The notes under the pieces are model-generated. The model had not been told where the DNA came from. It saw only the letters and a list, made by a program, of their open reading frames with translations, and made no database searches. Shown piece by piece: positions 11,389 to 22,300 of a DNA stretch of 64,000 bases (position 1 is its first letter; each line of letters opens with the position of its first letter). The position numbers were made by a program, and so were the translations under genes. Location of the stretch: positions 243,040-307,039 of the forward strand of contig SSNU01000235.1 of the NCBI GenBank assembly GCA_012064415.1. The letters run 5' to 3'. This stretch comes from Gyrodactylus bullatarudis (Eukaryota > Platyhelminthes > Monogenea > Gyrodactylidea > Gyrodactylidae).

Positions 11389-11532
11389 ATGAATTCTTCT
11401 ATTGCTCAGATAAAATCAGAGGTTAATCAACACCCTTCAAACAATAATTCGAATGTCACCTATGGTCAAGTGGTGAGTGAATCTGGATCTAATATTCAAA
11501 AACGTTTAGCCCACAAATTCTCTCTTGTATAA
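11389..11532 (+). CDS. Short ORF directly downstream of the hammerhead (possible retroelement ORF start)
   Basis: ATG 11389 lies 8 nt after the ribozyme and opens a 47-residue polar frame (MNSSIAQIKSEVNQ...) ending at TAA 11530. A comparable ATG follows the hammerhead copy at 38.4 kb after the same GCCTTTCTTTATG context. That suggests these were the first codons of a retroelement ORF. No domain is recognisable, so this is probably a relic. Confidence 0.3.
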   Translation: MNSSIAQIKSEVNQHPSNNNSNVTYGQVVSESGSNIQKRLAHKFSLV

Positions 11533-12254
11533 ATGTCTATAACTGTATTGACTTGATAAAATGGTACATCGATTGTGAAAACTACTGTGAATTACCTTTA
11601 ATCCATCTAAATTTAGAATATACAATGAATAACACTTGTCATTCATTAGATTTCCTCTTACTACCTACTGCAAACTTATTAACAAATTAACTAGGGTACA
11701 TATTACATCCACTTTTGTATTATACTCTACGAATACACTTAAATAGTAATTGATACTAATATAACACATCATATTATAATTCATAAAAACAAATGTGGAT
11801 AGAATTTCCTGTAAAGGTTAAACTTTTAGTACGTTCCCATTTTGATACTTTTTCACGAAATGACTAACTCAATGAAACTTACAATAAATTTCACACAACC
11901 AAAGATCAAGCGAGAACTTTTACTATAGTTTCACCTGCATTATTCAGGATCGTATGATAGCAAAATTTTTATCGTTTTCAGAACAGAGGGAATAGCTGGT
12001 TAAAATAACCATTTTAATACTTGATTTGAGGCCCTAGTCATAACTGTAATATGAAACTTAATATGCAATATATAAATCAGAATTATTTTGAGAAAAGAGT
12101 GTAGACTCCAGTAAGGATGAGGTTCGGCAACATTATCGTTCCAAAAAATCCATTTACTTTTTATTATTTTGACCGTTGAACGTATAATATCGATACTGTA
12201 ATAAAATTTACTTTAAATGGTTACTAAAAAGGAAATAAATCGTCAAAATTATGT
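11533..12254. other. Non-coding stretch before the non-LTR retrotransposon
   Basis: AT-rich, with no gene recognised. It may include decayed retroelement sequence. Confidence 0.35.
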
Positions 12255-13607
12255 GTTTAATTTACGTTAGCCATGTTACTTGTAAATATTATTCCTTTAC
12301 CTAAAATTAAATTCCCTTTATCAGTCAATGACTTTCGCCCAATATCCATGTTACCTAAATTAACATGTATTCTCGATTCAATTATCCTTTTTCTCCTCAA
12401 AAAATATATTAATATTGGTCAAATCGACCCTACCCAGCATGGATTTGTCGAATCTCGATCAACGGAAACTAACTTACTCGCATTTTTCTCTCACATACAA
12501 GAATGTAAATCAAAAGACATGCTCAACCTAGTAGTATATATAGATTTAAAAAAAGCATTTGATTCTATTTCTTTTTCATCTATTATGAATATTCTTATTG
12601 AATATGTTTGTGACAAAAATTTGTTAAATGTGACCTATTTATTCCTTTCATGCAGATATCAATTTGTATCCTCTAATGATAAATCCTCTTCAGCCTACGA
12701 GATTACCTCGGGGGTACCTCAGGGGAGTCGTATTGGTCCACTTTTATTCAACTTAATCTTTTCAAGAATTCGATCCAACAATGAACATATTAAACTGTTT
12801 AAATTTGCAGATGACTTAAAAATCTGCTTTTCATTCCCTAATAATTATGTTGATAATGAACTTGTTACCTCATTCATAAATGATTTAATAGAAATACTTG
12901 ACTCGTGTTCCCTAAAAATTAATTTTGATAAAAGTTTCTATCTTGTCCCCTTTCTTAGTCCAACAACGAATTTTAATCTTGGCATTGACAATTTTGTTTT
13001 TAAGAGAAAATTTATGGTTCGTGATCTTGGCTTGGAATATGACTTTAACTTGCGTTTTGATAAATATATTAAATCCATTGCCAATTTATTTGCAGCGCGC
13101 ACTTTACATATTCATAGAATTGCCAAAACTTACAAGATGAAGATTTTCTTATTTACGAATTACGCTCGACCAACAGTGGAATACTGCTCTGCTATCTGGA
13201 GTCCAGCATCACTTTCTACTTCATTTATCCTTGATGCAATTCAAAAAAGATTCCTCAAACTGAGTTCGAGACCTTCGAGTGGTTTCGATAAAATCAAGTT
13301 ACTGAGACATCGAAGATATTTTAGATGCCTAAAACTTGCTAATGATAATATCTCCTCACTTTGGAATGCGAAATTGAACCAGAGAGTCTTACGTAACAAG
13401 AATATTAAACTTCAGAGACCTATCAATAACTCATTCAAAACTTTATATTTTTTTGATAGACTTCCCAGTCTCTTTAATGAACTGACAAGAAAAAACATTT
13501 CATTTTCCAAAAAAGAGTTGTATAAGTATTTAGAGAACCTATAAAAAATTCCTTTTTTCATTTGTATGATATAATTTAGACAATAAAGATTATTATTATT
13601 ATTATTA
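12255..13607 (+). mobile_element. 5'-truncated non-LTR (LINE) retrotransposon
   Basis: The body is a reverse-transcriptase ORF (12273-13544). It is followed by an AATAAA at about 13581 and a short TTATTATTATTATTA tail at about 13590-13606, the kind of simple-repeat 3' end many LINEs carry. No endonuclease or ORF1 sequence is seen upstream, so the copy is 5' truncated. The clade (CR1, Jockey or I-like) cannot be decided by eye. Confidence 0.85.
12273..13544 (+). CDS. LINE reverse transcriptase (partial ORF2)
   Basis: This 423-codon open frame shows the RT motifs in order: NDFRPISMLPKLTCILD; HGFVESRSTETNLL; LVVYIDLKKAFDSI (catalytic Asp of motif A); SGVPQGSRIGPLLFNL; and KLFKFADDLKI, a FADD variant of the YADD catalytic box. 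A thumb and C-terminal region follows (DLGLEYDFNLRFDKY, NYARPTVEYCSAIWSP). The frame has no stops, so decay is limited within the preserved part. The N-terminal endonuclease half is absent, and the annotated start is only the first Met of what remains. It is not expected to be autonomous. Confidence 0.88.
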   Translation: MLLVNIIPLPKIKFPLSVNDFRPISMLPKLTCILDSIILFLLKKYINIGQIDPTQHGFVESRSTETNLLAFFSHIQECKSKDMLNLVVYIDLKKAFDSISFSSIMNILIEYVCDKNLLNVTYLFLSCRYQFVSSNDKSSSAYEITSGVPQGSRIGPLLFNLIFSRIRSNNEHIKLFKFADDLKICFSFPNNYVDNELVTSFINDLIEILDSCSLKINFDKSFYLVPFLSPTTNFNLGIDNFVFKRKFMVRDLGLEYDFNLRFDKYIKSIANLFAARTLHIHRIAKTYKMKIFLFTNYARPTVEYCSAIWSPASLSTSFILDAIQKRFLKLSSRPSSGFDKIKLLRHRRYFRCLKLANDNISSLWNAKLNQRVLRNKNIKLQRPINNSFKTLYFFDRLPSLFNELTRKNISFSKKELYKYLENL

Positions 13608-13907
13608 GTAAATTTTGAAAATAAATTTTTCAAATTAATCAATGTCAAAGGTGGAAAAGTTCACTTCGTTATACTTTGATTAAAAAATCTCTGAGTCGGC
13701 ATACTTGACCAATTGTTCAAGTGATTGACTGCCGACATCTTGAGAGTATTGTTTGCCTTAATTAAAGAATAATAAATAGAACTAAAGTTGATTGTATTCG
13801 AGGTTGTTTCAAATTGGCTTGATGTATTATATATTTTTTTTGTCAGAAGGTTTTATTAAGTAAATGTATATAATTAACAAAAATAAGTTAGTCTGGACAA
13901 GCATTAT

Positions 13908-14444
13908 TTAAAATAAGGTTTTCTGAATCTTTAGCATCTTGTAAAAGTAGAATGAATAAGATATAATCTGGTGGATTTGATACACTGGTAGTGAAAATAA
14001 ATAGGCCTTCAAAGAATTTTCAATAAACATTCTGGATTTAGTGAAGATTAGAATATAAAAGACTCTTATTATAGTCAAGTTTAGATCGAATATGTGACTA
14101 TTATAAGCTGAGAGTAGATAATGGTCTGAAAAAGAGGATCTTCTTAAATTGTAGAAATTTTCAACTAATTGAGATGAGTCAATAAAATTTTTCACAATTA
14201 TAGCATATCTTCGTAACCAAAGGGGATTTAACCACGAGGTTGAGATGCGATCATTGTATGACGCTAGATTAGGATAGAGAAAGAATAAAAATTTGGATTG
14301 AATATGTTCAATCTCCAAGGATTTTTCAATGCTTAATGATGGGACTAGAGGTGAAATATAGTCAAGATAACTAAGAACTAAGGCTTTGTAAGCTTTTAGT
14401 CTCAAGTTAACTGATTTAGAAAATTTTAGAAAAAATCTTTTCAC
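13908..14444 (-). pseudogene. C-terminal fragment of a second non-LTR retrotransposon
   Basis: This open frame of about 178 codons resembles the region after the RT fingers and palm in the neighbouring element. LRLKAYKALVLSYLDYISPLVPS aligns by eye with the FTNYARPTVEYCSAIWSP region at 13.15 kb. IEHIQSKFLFFLYPN parallels DAIQKRFLKLSS. No catalytic motifs are included. It lies in the opposite orientation, ends 3' near 13.9 kb, and is a 5'-truncated remnant of a different LINE copy. Confidence 0.7.
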
Positions 14445-14690
14445 TACCGAAAAACCAAGTAATCGAATCTAAAATTCTATAACTATATTCGAATATTAAA
14501 AAACAATAAAATTAAACTTGTGATTTAATTTTTTTAGCTCTTTTTCCACTAATTTTTGAAGTATCCACTAAATTAAGTTTGTTTTAAAATAAATAAATAA
14601 CAGAGCGTTAAATCAAACTTTTTGTGAAAATACTAAAAGATTCATTACTAAAGTGAGTTTGTTACCAGAAAAAAATTTTATAACCGGCAA

Positions 14691-14992
14691 TACTTCGTTC
14701 TAGGTGCTTAGGTAATAAATATTACACAGGTTCGTCTTATTTGGTAATGGATTAGCCCATGTCTGGAGTACCCCTAAGGTTTTCTAAGGTTTTTCTGGCA
14801 TACTGACGAGTCCAAAAGAGGACGAAACGCGCATATATGTATACCTTGATTATTTATAAATGCTTTGTGAGTTTCTTTCGTACCAGTCTCGGTGAGATTC
14901 ATTGGTAAGCTGTAACATTCAGCGACATGGGCTAATCCATTACCAAATAAGACGTTTCGATATTACCTAAGCACCTAGAACGAAATATTTCT
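14691..14992 (+). repeat. Foldback/SINE-like element carrying a hammerhead
   Basis: Arms 14691-14764 and 14924-14992 are inverted copies (shared TAATGGATTAGCCCATG and its complement; CTAGGTGCTTAGGTAAT and its complement). Related single arms occur at about 4425-4500 and 43080-43140, so this is a dispersed family. The spacer contains the ribozyme at 14788-14845 and a conserved ATGCTTTGTGAGTTTCTTTC block also present at 43.03 kb. Confidence 0.65.
14788..14845 (+). ncRNA. Hammerhead ribozyme (type I) with Sm-alpha-like core
   Basis: The core is CTGACGA 14803-14809; stem II GTCC/GGAC with six-nucleotide loop AAAAGA (14810-14823); and GAAAC 14824-14828. A minimal stem III ACGC/GCAT (14827-14834) has one C-A mismatch that looks like CpG decay. 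A follows at the cleavage position (14835). Stem I pairs 14798-14802 with 14836-14840, and GGT 14788-14790 can pair with ACC 14843-14845. Apart from the stem III change, the core closely resembles the ribozyme of schistosome Sm-alpha SINEs. A related copy near 42.97 kb keeps GAAACGCGCGTA but has lost stem II. Confidence 0.75.
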
Positions 14993-15415
14993 AGTTAATC
15001 TTTGAATAGTTAATCTCCGCTATTCATTAATTTTATAACCCCTTTTTATCGACCAGTTAACTGAGTTTAGATAGAAGATCAACTAGCAAGCTGAACTAAA
15101 ACAAGATCAGATAGCTAGAAAAGTTAGAGTAGAGAGGATTTGTTTAATTAAAATCAGAAAAAATTTGACGAGAAATAAATATTTCCAAACTAGATTAACT
15201 TCCAGGTTAAATTATATTAAAAACAAATTTAAAATCAGTTTCGGAATCTGCCTAAAATTTTACACAACAATCAGTTCGTCGCAAAAATTTACCTCAACCA
15301 CCCGTGTTATTCTACTTGAAAACAGGGTTTCTTAACCGCAATCACAAGGATTTTTAGTTGGTTAAGATGTTATTTAACATTGGTTTTGAGCTGAGTTACC
15401 GATGTCATAGGTATA
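14993..15415. other. Non-coding stretch between repeats
   Basis: AT-rich with no gene recognised. The block CCACCCGTGTTATTCTACTTGAAA near 15300 resembles a block near 15785 and the 36.5-36.9 kb foldback. Confidence 0.35.
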
Positions 15416-15429
15416 TTTAATGAAATAAG

Positions 15430-15496
15430 AAGATGCCAGATTATTTCACAAATGAAGATCTCTATTTCGGGCATACTCATCAGTGTGATACATGCC
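15430..15496 (-). ncRNA. Degenerate hammerhead motif (minus-strand copy)
   Basis: This is the exact inverted copy of the motif at 15938-16004, with the same intact CTGATGA and GAAA and the same weak stem II. Confidence 0.4.
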
Positions 15497-15937
15497 ATAT
15501 AAATACTAGTTTTACAAAATATAGGTTTGGTTTGTGTTGGTTGATAAGATATGCGTCTGCTGCTTTTAAGATGTAACCGTTTTTCCCTGATGGTTTGTAA
15601 AGTATTTCAAAGTTTTGGGGGAAAACTTGGATATTACATGATGGGTTACACTTTTTGAAACCTTTTTGTTTTTCACTGTAAAAATAATTATTATATTAAC
15701 GCTAGCGAAATTCTGAAAGCAGATCTGAAATCAGCACAAAATTTTATTCCAGAAAAGTTAACCTGATCAAGTTCGTACGACCTCACCCCTACCCGTGTTA
15801 TCATCACCTGAAATGTACAGAACAATTTTATCTTCAAACTCAAACAGTTCTTACCTGGTAAAAGGTAGGAACCAATTGGAAAATTGTAAATTTAGACCAA
15901 TGAGGTCTTCTATATTTTGTAAAACTAGTATTTATAT

Positions 15938-16004
15938 GGCATGTATCACACTGATGAGTATGCCCGAAATAGAGATCTTCATTTGTGAAATAATCTGGCA
16001 TCTT
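15938..16004 (+). ncRNA. Degenerate hammerhead motif (plus-strand copy)
   Basis: CTGATGAG and GAAA are intact. Stem II has shrunk to GTATGCCC, leaving only one clear closing pair, and stem III is not obvious. It belongs to the GGCATG family of 11.3 kb. It is probably inactive as a monomer. Confidence 0.4.
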
Positions 16005-16390
16005 CTTATTTCATTAAAGGATTTTTAATTGTAACGATAAAATGAATTCAAAGCGATTCTTCCTTAAAAATATCTCTATTTTTAAATAATAATACAATAA
16101 AATTGAAAAAAAAATTTCGAATATTACTTGGTAGGCATATCGGGTCAGAGATCCTTTTTCTTTTTAGAATTCAATGACTCATTAACTGATTGATTAAAAT
16201 TTAATGTAGCCTAGCTTACCGAACTCAATTGAGTCCAATTTATAAATTTCTATTGATTATCATGTTTAGTCTGACATTCATGACAACTTTCACTAATAAA
16301 TAATACATTGCGGAAATACAGTATTCAAATTCTGATGTTGATGATAATAAATACACAATTTAAATATTATTTACACAAGTCATAAATCAG

Positions 16391-19300
16391 TTAGTTATTG
16401 GATAAAATAAAGGGAATCGTATTGGTTTCATTGTTGGTGTTCATCTTTTGTTGTTTATCGGAACGTGAAGGAGACATTTGGGTGTTGATTTCATATTCAA
16501 AGTTGTTCAAATTGTTATTATTACCAGAGGAGGATATTGAGCTTTTATCAGAGTCCAAATAGCAAGTGAATGAATCATCGCTATCTGATTGGCTATTCAG
16601 GGGAGACTTTGGGCTACAGCTGCGATCCTGACGTTGGACAGGACTCTTTTCCTTATCGATAGAATACCAATACTCACAGTTACACGGACTCTCTGTACTG
16701 AATTCTAATTCACCATCACCAGTGTCTTCATGAGGGGATGTCTCGATTTGGATGACTTCATCGAATCTATTTGGTCTATTATAGACATTGCTCATGTCTC
16801 GTGGAATATCGATACTTGATTGTGTCAATACAATATCGTTATAGGGATTAATCAGATCTCTTTCCTTGTTCAAATGATCAAGGGACATTGTGGATTTATT
16901 CAAATTATTCTTCTCCCTTTGTTTCATCTCTTGGGTCTTCAAAAAGGTGATCAAACTACTGAATAAATGCCAATCGCCAAATGACATTTCAAGTTCTGCT
17001 CGTAAATCATTAAAGTCGCAGACAGCAAGGACTGTCCCGGAAATGTTGAGTTGACGAATGCGATTTTCATAGAAAACTCTTAGAGAAGAAATCTGACCGG
17101 ACAAGGAGTCTTCAGCAAAACCTTCAATCTCATGTATTAGACCGCATATTTCATTGACTGTCATCTCGCTCAGATTCTTATTCGGCATACCGTTCTGCAA
17201 AGAATATTAGATTATTTTAGACTCGTTTAACTATAAATTGTGAAAAGAAATCCGTCCTCCAATGCAACAGAAAGTATATCTTTTAATGTGCATATGGTTC
17301 ATAAAAGAAAACATACATACCTTTAGCTTGACAACACATTCTGTGAGATTGAGTCTTGAGCTAACAGCCTTGTTGAATTCCTCTTCAAAGTATTCGTCCA
17401 TTTTACTGTTTCTGCCCACTTGGTTCATTGATCTTCTACTCAAATTCCGAGCTATTTAAAACTCGAAGAATTAATAAAGCTATTTGGTATGAATATGAGA
17501 ATTTACAATTTTTTTCTTCGGATAGTCAGGAACATAAATATATTTATTGGATAAAATAAGCAAATTCGAAATATTTTTAATTGATTTCAAAGATTTGAAA
17601 CAATTTATTGATAATATTTTGGGATCAAAATTATACAAAGAATTGAAATTCACTTGAAGAGGTTCACAGAATATTTCAATTACAGTATTATGGAAAACTG
17701 AACAATCACCAGTGATGGTCCAAAAATCTCTATATTAAATTGTTTCAATCGATGAAAAAAGTTTTATCTCAAACGTTGAAAAAGCAAAAAATTTGGCGCA
17801 AGATTGAATTTTTTGGAAAATCTTTTTATTTCGACGATACTTTGGCTTATTTTATTTAATGGGATTCAAAATATTTCCTTATAATAAAATTAAAACTTTC
17901 AGATTAAAATAAATCTAAAATACGGTCATGAGAAAAAGATTCCTAGATTCTAGAAATTTATCAAATGTAAACTTTAAATTTGAATGCTTACCCAATTCTC
18001 GTTCCTTGGCTAAACTCTTTGAGATAGCAAAGCCTTTAGTTCTCAATATTTCTATAAAAAAAGATTTAGTTAATATTCCAATTATGGATAACAAATAATA
18101 TATTGTTAATGGATAAATATTCACCTCGAATCCATCTTCTAATTTGTGGATTTAGGAATGGTGATGAGTTCATTACTTGGACTAATTGGCCAGCGCGTAA
18201 GTTGCCAGCGAATTCTCTCGAAGATGTCCTCTTACTATTTGTAGGCCTTAAGTAACTTTCTAGACGAGCAGGATCAACATCTCTCAACGACATTTCATAA
18301 AGAATTTTTGACATGAAATTTTGGTAAGAGTCTGATTCATTCATCAGGTTAGGTGACATTGATGAGATATTTCCCAAAGAAATTGAATTCAGATGATATC
18401 TAGAAGATCTAACGCCTTGTGATAGCCTATGAAATAGAGAATGAAAGGTTTTTTTCTCTCAAATGATGCTTTTTTGAAATAGTTTACGATTAGAATTCAC
18501 GAATGATTGACAAATGCTTACTTGGCCAAGACTCTCTTGTATAAATCTGATAATTTATCTGTCGGTCGAATAGGCTGGATGGAAGTAACATTGGTTAAAG
18601 AATTTGTTTCCAAGTCACCATTTTGGTTGTTAAGATTCCTTTCACGCGAGGATCTATTCGAAGAAGTTCTCAACCCTCCAATATGAGTGTTTGAGCCGAG
18701 AGTCGATGTCTCAAAGGAGATGGCATCGTCTTCTTTTGCAAGAATGGACCAATGCTCTTCAAAAAATAAGACTAACCAAGAAGTTAGGAAGGGCCAGTGT
18801 ACGCACAAGCTGAGCCAGGTTACAATAACACTGGTAGATAAGGGTTCTATTGAATTATTACTGAGCAAAATATTATCTGAGCTATTATGTGAGCTGATTT
18901 GAGGGGAATTCAGTGATGGCTTCTGCATATTTCCAGGGATCAATCGATTCAAACGGAGCATTCTTCCTAGAAAATGAGAGATTTAATAAAACCTTTTAAA
19001 AAAATATTGATTGAGTGAGTCACAGTATCAATTTTTTTGTATGAAGAGAATCTGAAAATCGTTTTAAAATGGTGAAAAGAAAGTTTATGATTAGAAATAA
19101 ACTGAAAATCATTTCTCAAAATACCCTGACGGTCTAACGGATTTGAGAGTAGTAGTCTCAATTGAAAGAACAGAGAACATTGACAATGTATTGCATTGCT
19201 TAGATCCATTCCCAATTTGATTTGCAGTAATAATTTAGGGATAGATTACCTTAGATGTTGGATTATTTCGATTCTCTCTCGTGTATAGTTTTATATTTTG

Positions 19301-22300
19301 AGTTTGATATATTTTTGCAAAATAACTCAAATAATGCATTATACCTGGATTACAATTATTGTGATTATGCTAGCCTTAATTGAACTGGATTTATGGCTTT
19401 CCATAAACTAAAACGATTATTCCATCAATTAGTTCCCTGAACGATTTAGGGAGCTCAGTGAGCATTACATGTTGACAAAGTTATTATGCTAGTAACCAAT
19501 CAGAATCGACCTACCATTTTGAAATTTTTGCTTATATAGAAACCATTATCAAACCTAAAATCTTTCGATCTTTGAGTTCAACCGATTTCGAAGATTTAAT
19601 CTGATAAGAATAATGAAATTTTGGATATAATTCCAGAGAATTCGAATTAGGTTGTAGAAGCTCCGAAAAACATGAAATTATTTTGGGAAAATCGAACCAT
19701 TTTTCAATTATTGCGAAGGTATTTTTTGAGAAATTCAAAATGTTTAAATTCAAATTCTTCGTCTGATATATATAGAAAGAGAATCTAATTGTAGTTTGAG
19801 TTTCAAAGTATCTTGATTATAATTAAGAATTATGCGAGTTTCAATCCTATATCTCTAAAGATTGGCTCAGTAATTGGAAGAGTATAAGAAGAATCGCGAG
19901 TCCTAAGGAATGGACAAATAAATAGAAAATTCAAAGTCATGGAAAATTGTTTTCCAGGCAAATTTGTGAACAGAAGTGGTGAAAATTGAAAATTGTATTC
20001 AAAAATAAAAGTTATTTTCAGTTTGATTCATAAGGATTTACTCAAGCCTGAAGAGAAGACTCAACTAGTTTATAAATTCCAGTGTAATTGTGGCACTTCC
20101 TACATAGGAAAAACTATTAGAAAATTCCCTAGAAGATCTAATGTTAGTATAAAGTTGAAGTTGAGAAATTTCTCAAATTATGAAAATCCTATTTTTTTGC
20201 GAAATTGAACATGATTATTTCTGAATATAAGCTCGAATAGAGAGGATAGGGTTTGGAAGCATACGAACACAAAAAATACTTAAGACCGCTAAAAAACTGG
20301 CTGAAAATGACAAAAATCAAATCTATCTATTAGTAGGTGAAACATGAAAATTTGACAGTAAAATTTGGATCTTTCAAGACTTGTTGCTTGATTACTTTGT
20401 GAAATCCGATCAGTTCAAAAAATTTAAAATAGGATCAAAATTATTGATGATCTGAAGAAAAAGAGGGGGTCACTAAATCTGATTTCATTTCTTCCATGCA
20501 CCTCTCACTGAAAAAAACCGTGATTAGATTTGAATTCTACGTAAAATTTTGATTTGATCTTAAAATAAGCAATAGAAGGGATTTGTTCAAAAAATCCACG
20601 AAAAAAATTTCAAATTATACGAATTTTTGAGTTCTCGTGGATTTTTTAGTGATAATACAAAAGATAAAGATGATAATTTTTTCTGTAAAATATAACGCTC
20701 AAAAGTGTCCTCGGCGCTCTGTCAATCTATAGACTGATTTTCTTTAGCTTATGCTATTCGATGATCTAACAAGAAATAGGAAAACAAACGTTGAACGATT
20801 ATTTGATGTCCAGATAAACCACAGGGGGTGGCCATCTACTAAGAATTTGTCAAAAAAAATTTTTGAGTACATTCCCAACTTCATATTAACTAGCTTTACA
20901 TTAAGATACCACGGTTACTAGACATCTTAGGCAGGAAAACCACGTGTCTTCAATTTCAAAAATTTCCGTTTTATACAAAAACCCTAATGACGACAGCATG
21001 ACGATGTATGGGTGAAAGAGAAATTTCTTGTTAACCTATATAAACCTAATCTATCTGTTCAGAAAATTTATTCCTATAATCTTCAACTACCTTGGTCGAT
21101 GTGAGGATTTTTTACTTTTCTCTCAATAGTTGCTATTTATTAGAGAGTCTTGGTTTTTTTAGCTTACATTTATTCTTACGCTTTTACTATTTCAAAACTG
21201 TAAATTGTATTTTCATTCAGTTAATGAATCTTTAAGAAATGTAAATTTGGTGTTTATCTTTTACTTCGATTTCAGAGAAATAAAATATTAAAATCTGTTG
21301 AGCGAGCGAGAGGGTTGTTTGTTCAAGGTAAACAACATAAAGTTTTGTTTATCCATCAAGGATGAAAAGATTTCCCTCTGCAATTCAGGACAGAATTCAA
21401 TCATTATTGTCTTTTGTTAGGTAAGAAGTTTCAAACTTAATCAATGAATCAATTTCGACTAGTGTTTATAAAGCTGGTTGACATGAAAATGAGAATTTTT
21501 ATGTCTGACTTAATTGAACGGTAAAAGACATCAACAATATCCCACATGGTTGACGTAAATTCAGTACAGTAATAAATCATTCCAACACTTGGTGCAGAAA
21601 GCAGGGTTTGTATCGTAAATGTGATTGAGTCCCAAAAAGAAAAAGGCAGATTCAAAAAAGCTGAAATCTTCAAATACCTATATTGTTTGCAGTCTGAGAT
21701 TTTATTGAAAATATATATACTATTTTATATACATTTTTCAACTAACCTAGGAATTCGGTTAATGTGACGAGATAGCGCAACTTTTTCGAGTTTAAATCGG
21801 TCAACTCGTTTTGTACTAGAAAGAAATCTAGTAGAGACTTTTCTTGATTGCTCTGTTGAAATTGAATTGTCTGTTGATCGGTACGTGATTTTCGACCTTT
21901 TCTCGAATTACTCAACATCTAAAATTGAAAAAAAGAGTTTTATGAAAAGTTTAATAAAAGTAATAAACAGGAAATTAAAAACTGACAAGTTTATTCTTGA
22001 GTAGATACTCTTCAATCGATCTGACTGAATTATTTTGGCACCATTCCACAAATGATAATTCATCTGGTCCAGGTGGGGCTTCTTCAAGATATATTGGCAA
22101 ATGGCAAGTTTGATGAATGTACCGCCAGGCTTCTGAGAATCCTGAATATCCCGTCTTTGAGGCGGGATTTAGTATGGGGAATTGTACAGATGAATTTTCC
22201 TCATTAGCTGGCTTCCATGGCGTTGTTTCAGTTCCCATCAATAGGACAACAACTGATGGTGTCCAACTTGTGGAAAACAGTTTTATACCAGGACATTGTG

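Larger units (their letters stand above)
15416..16018. repeat. Perfect 109-bp inverted repeat with a hammerhead-like motif in each arm
   Basis: 15416-15524 and 15910-16018 are exact reverse complements by my reading. Each arm has GGCATG, then CTGATGAG, TATGCCC and GAAATA. The plus-strand core is at 15951-15969 and the minus-strand core at 15483-15465. Perfect identity over this length suggests a recent event or ongoing gene conversion between the arms. The 385-bp spacer contains sequence related to the 36.5-36.9 kb foldback (CAGATCTGAAATCAGCACAAAATTTT). Confidence 0.75.
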
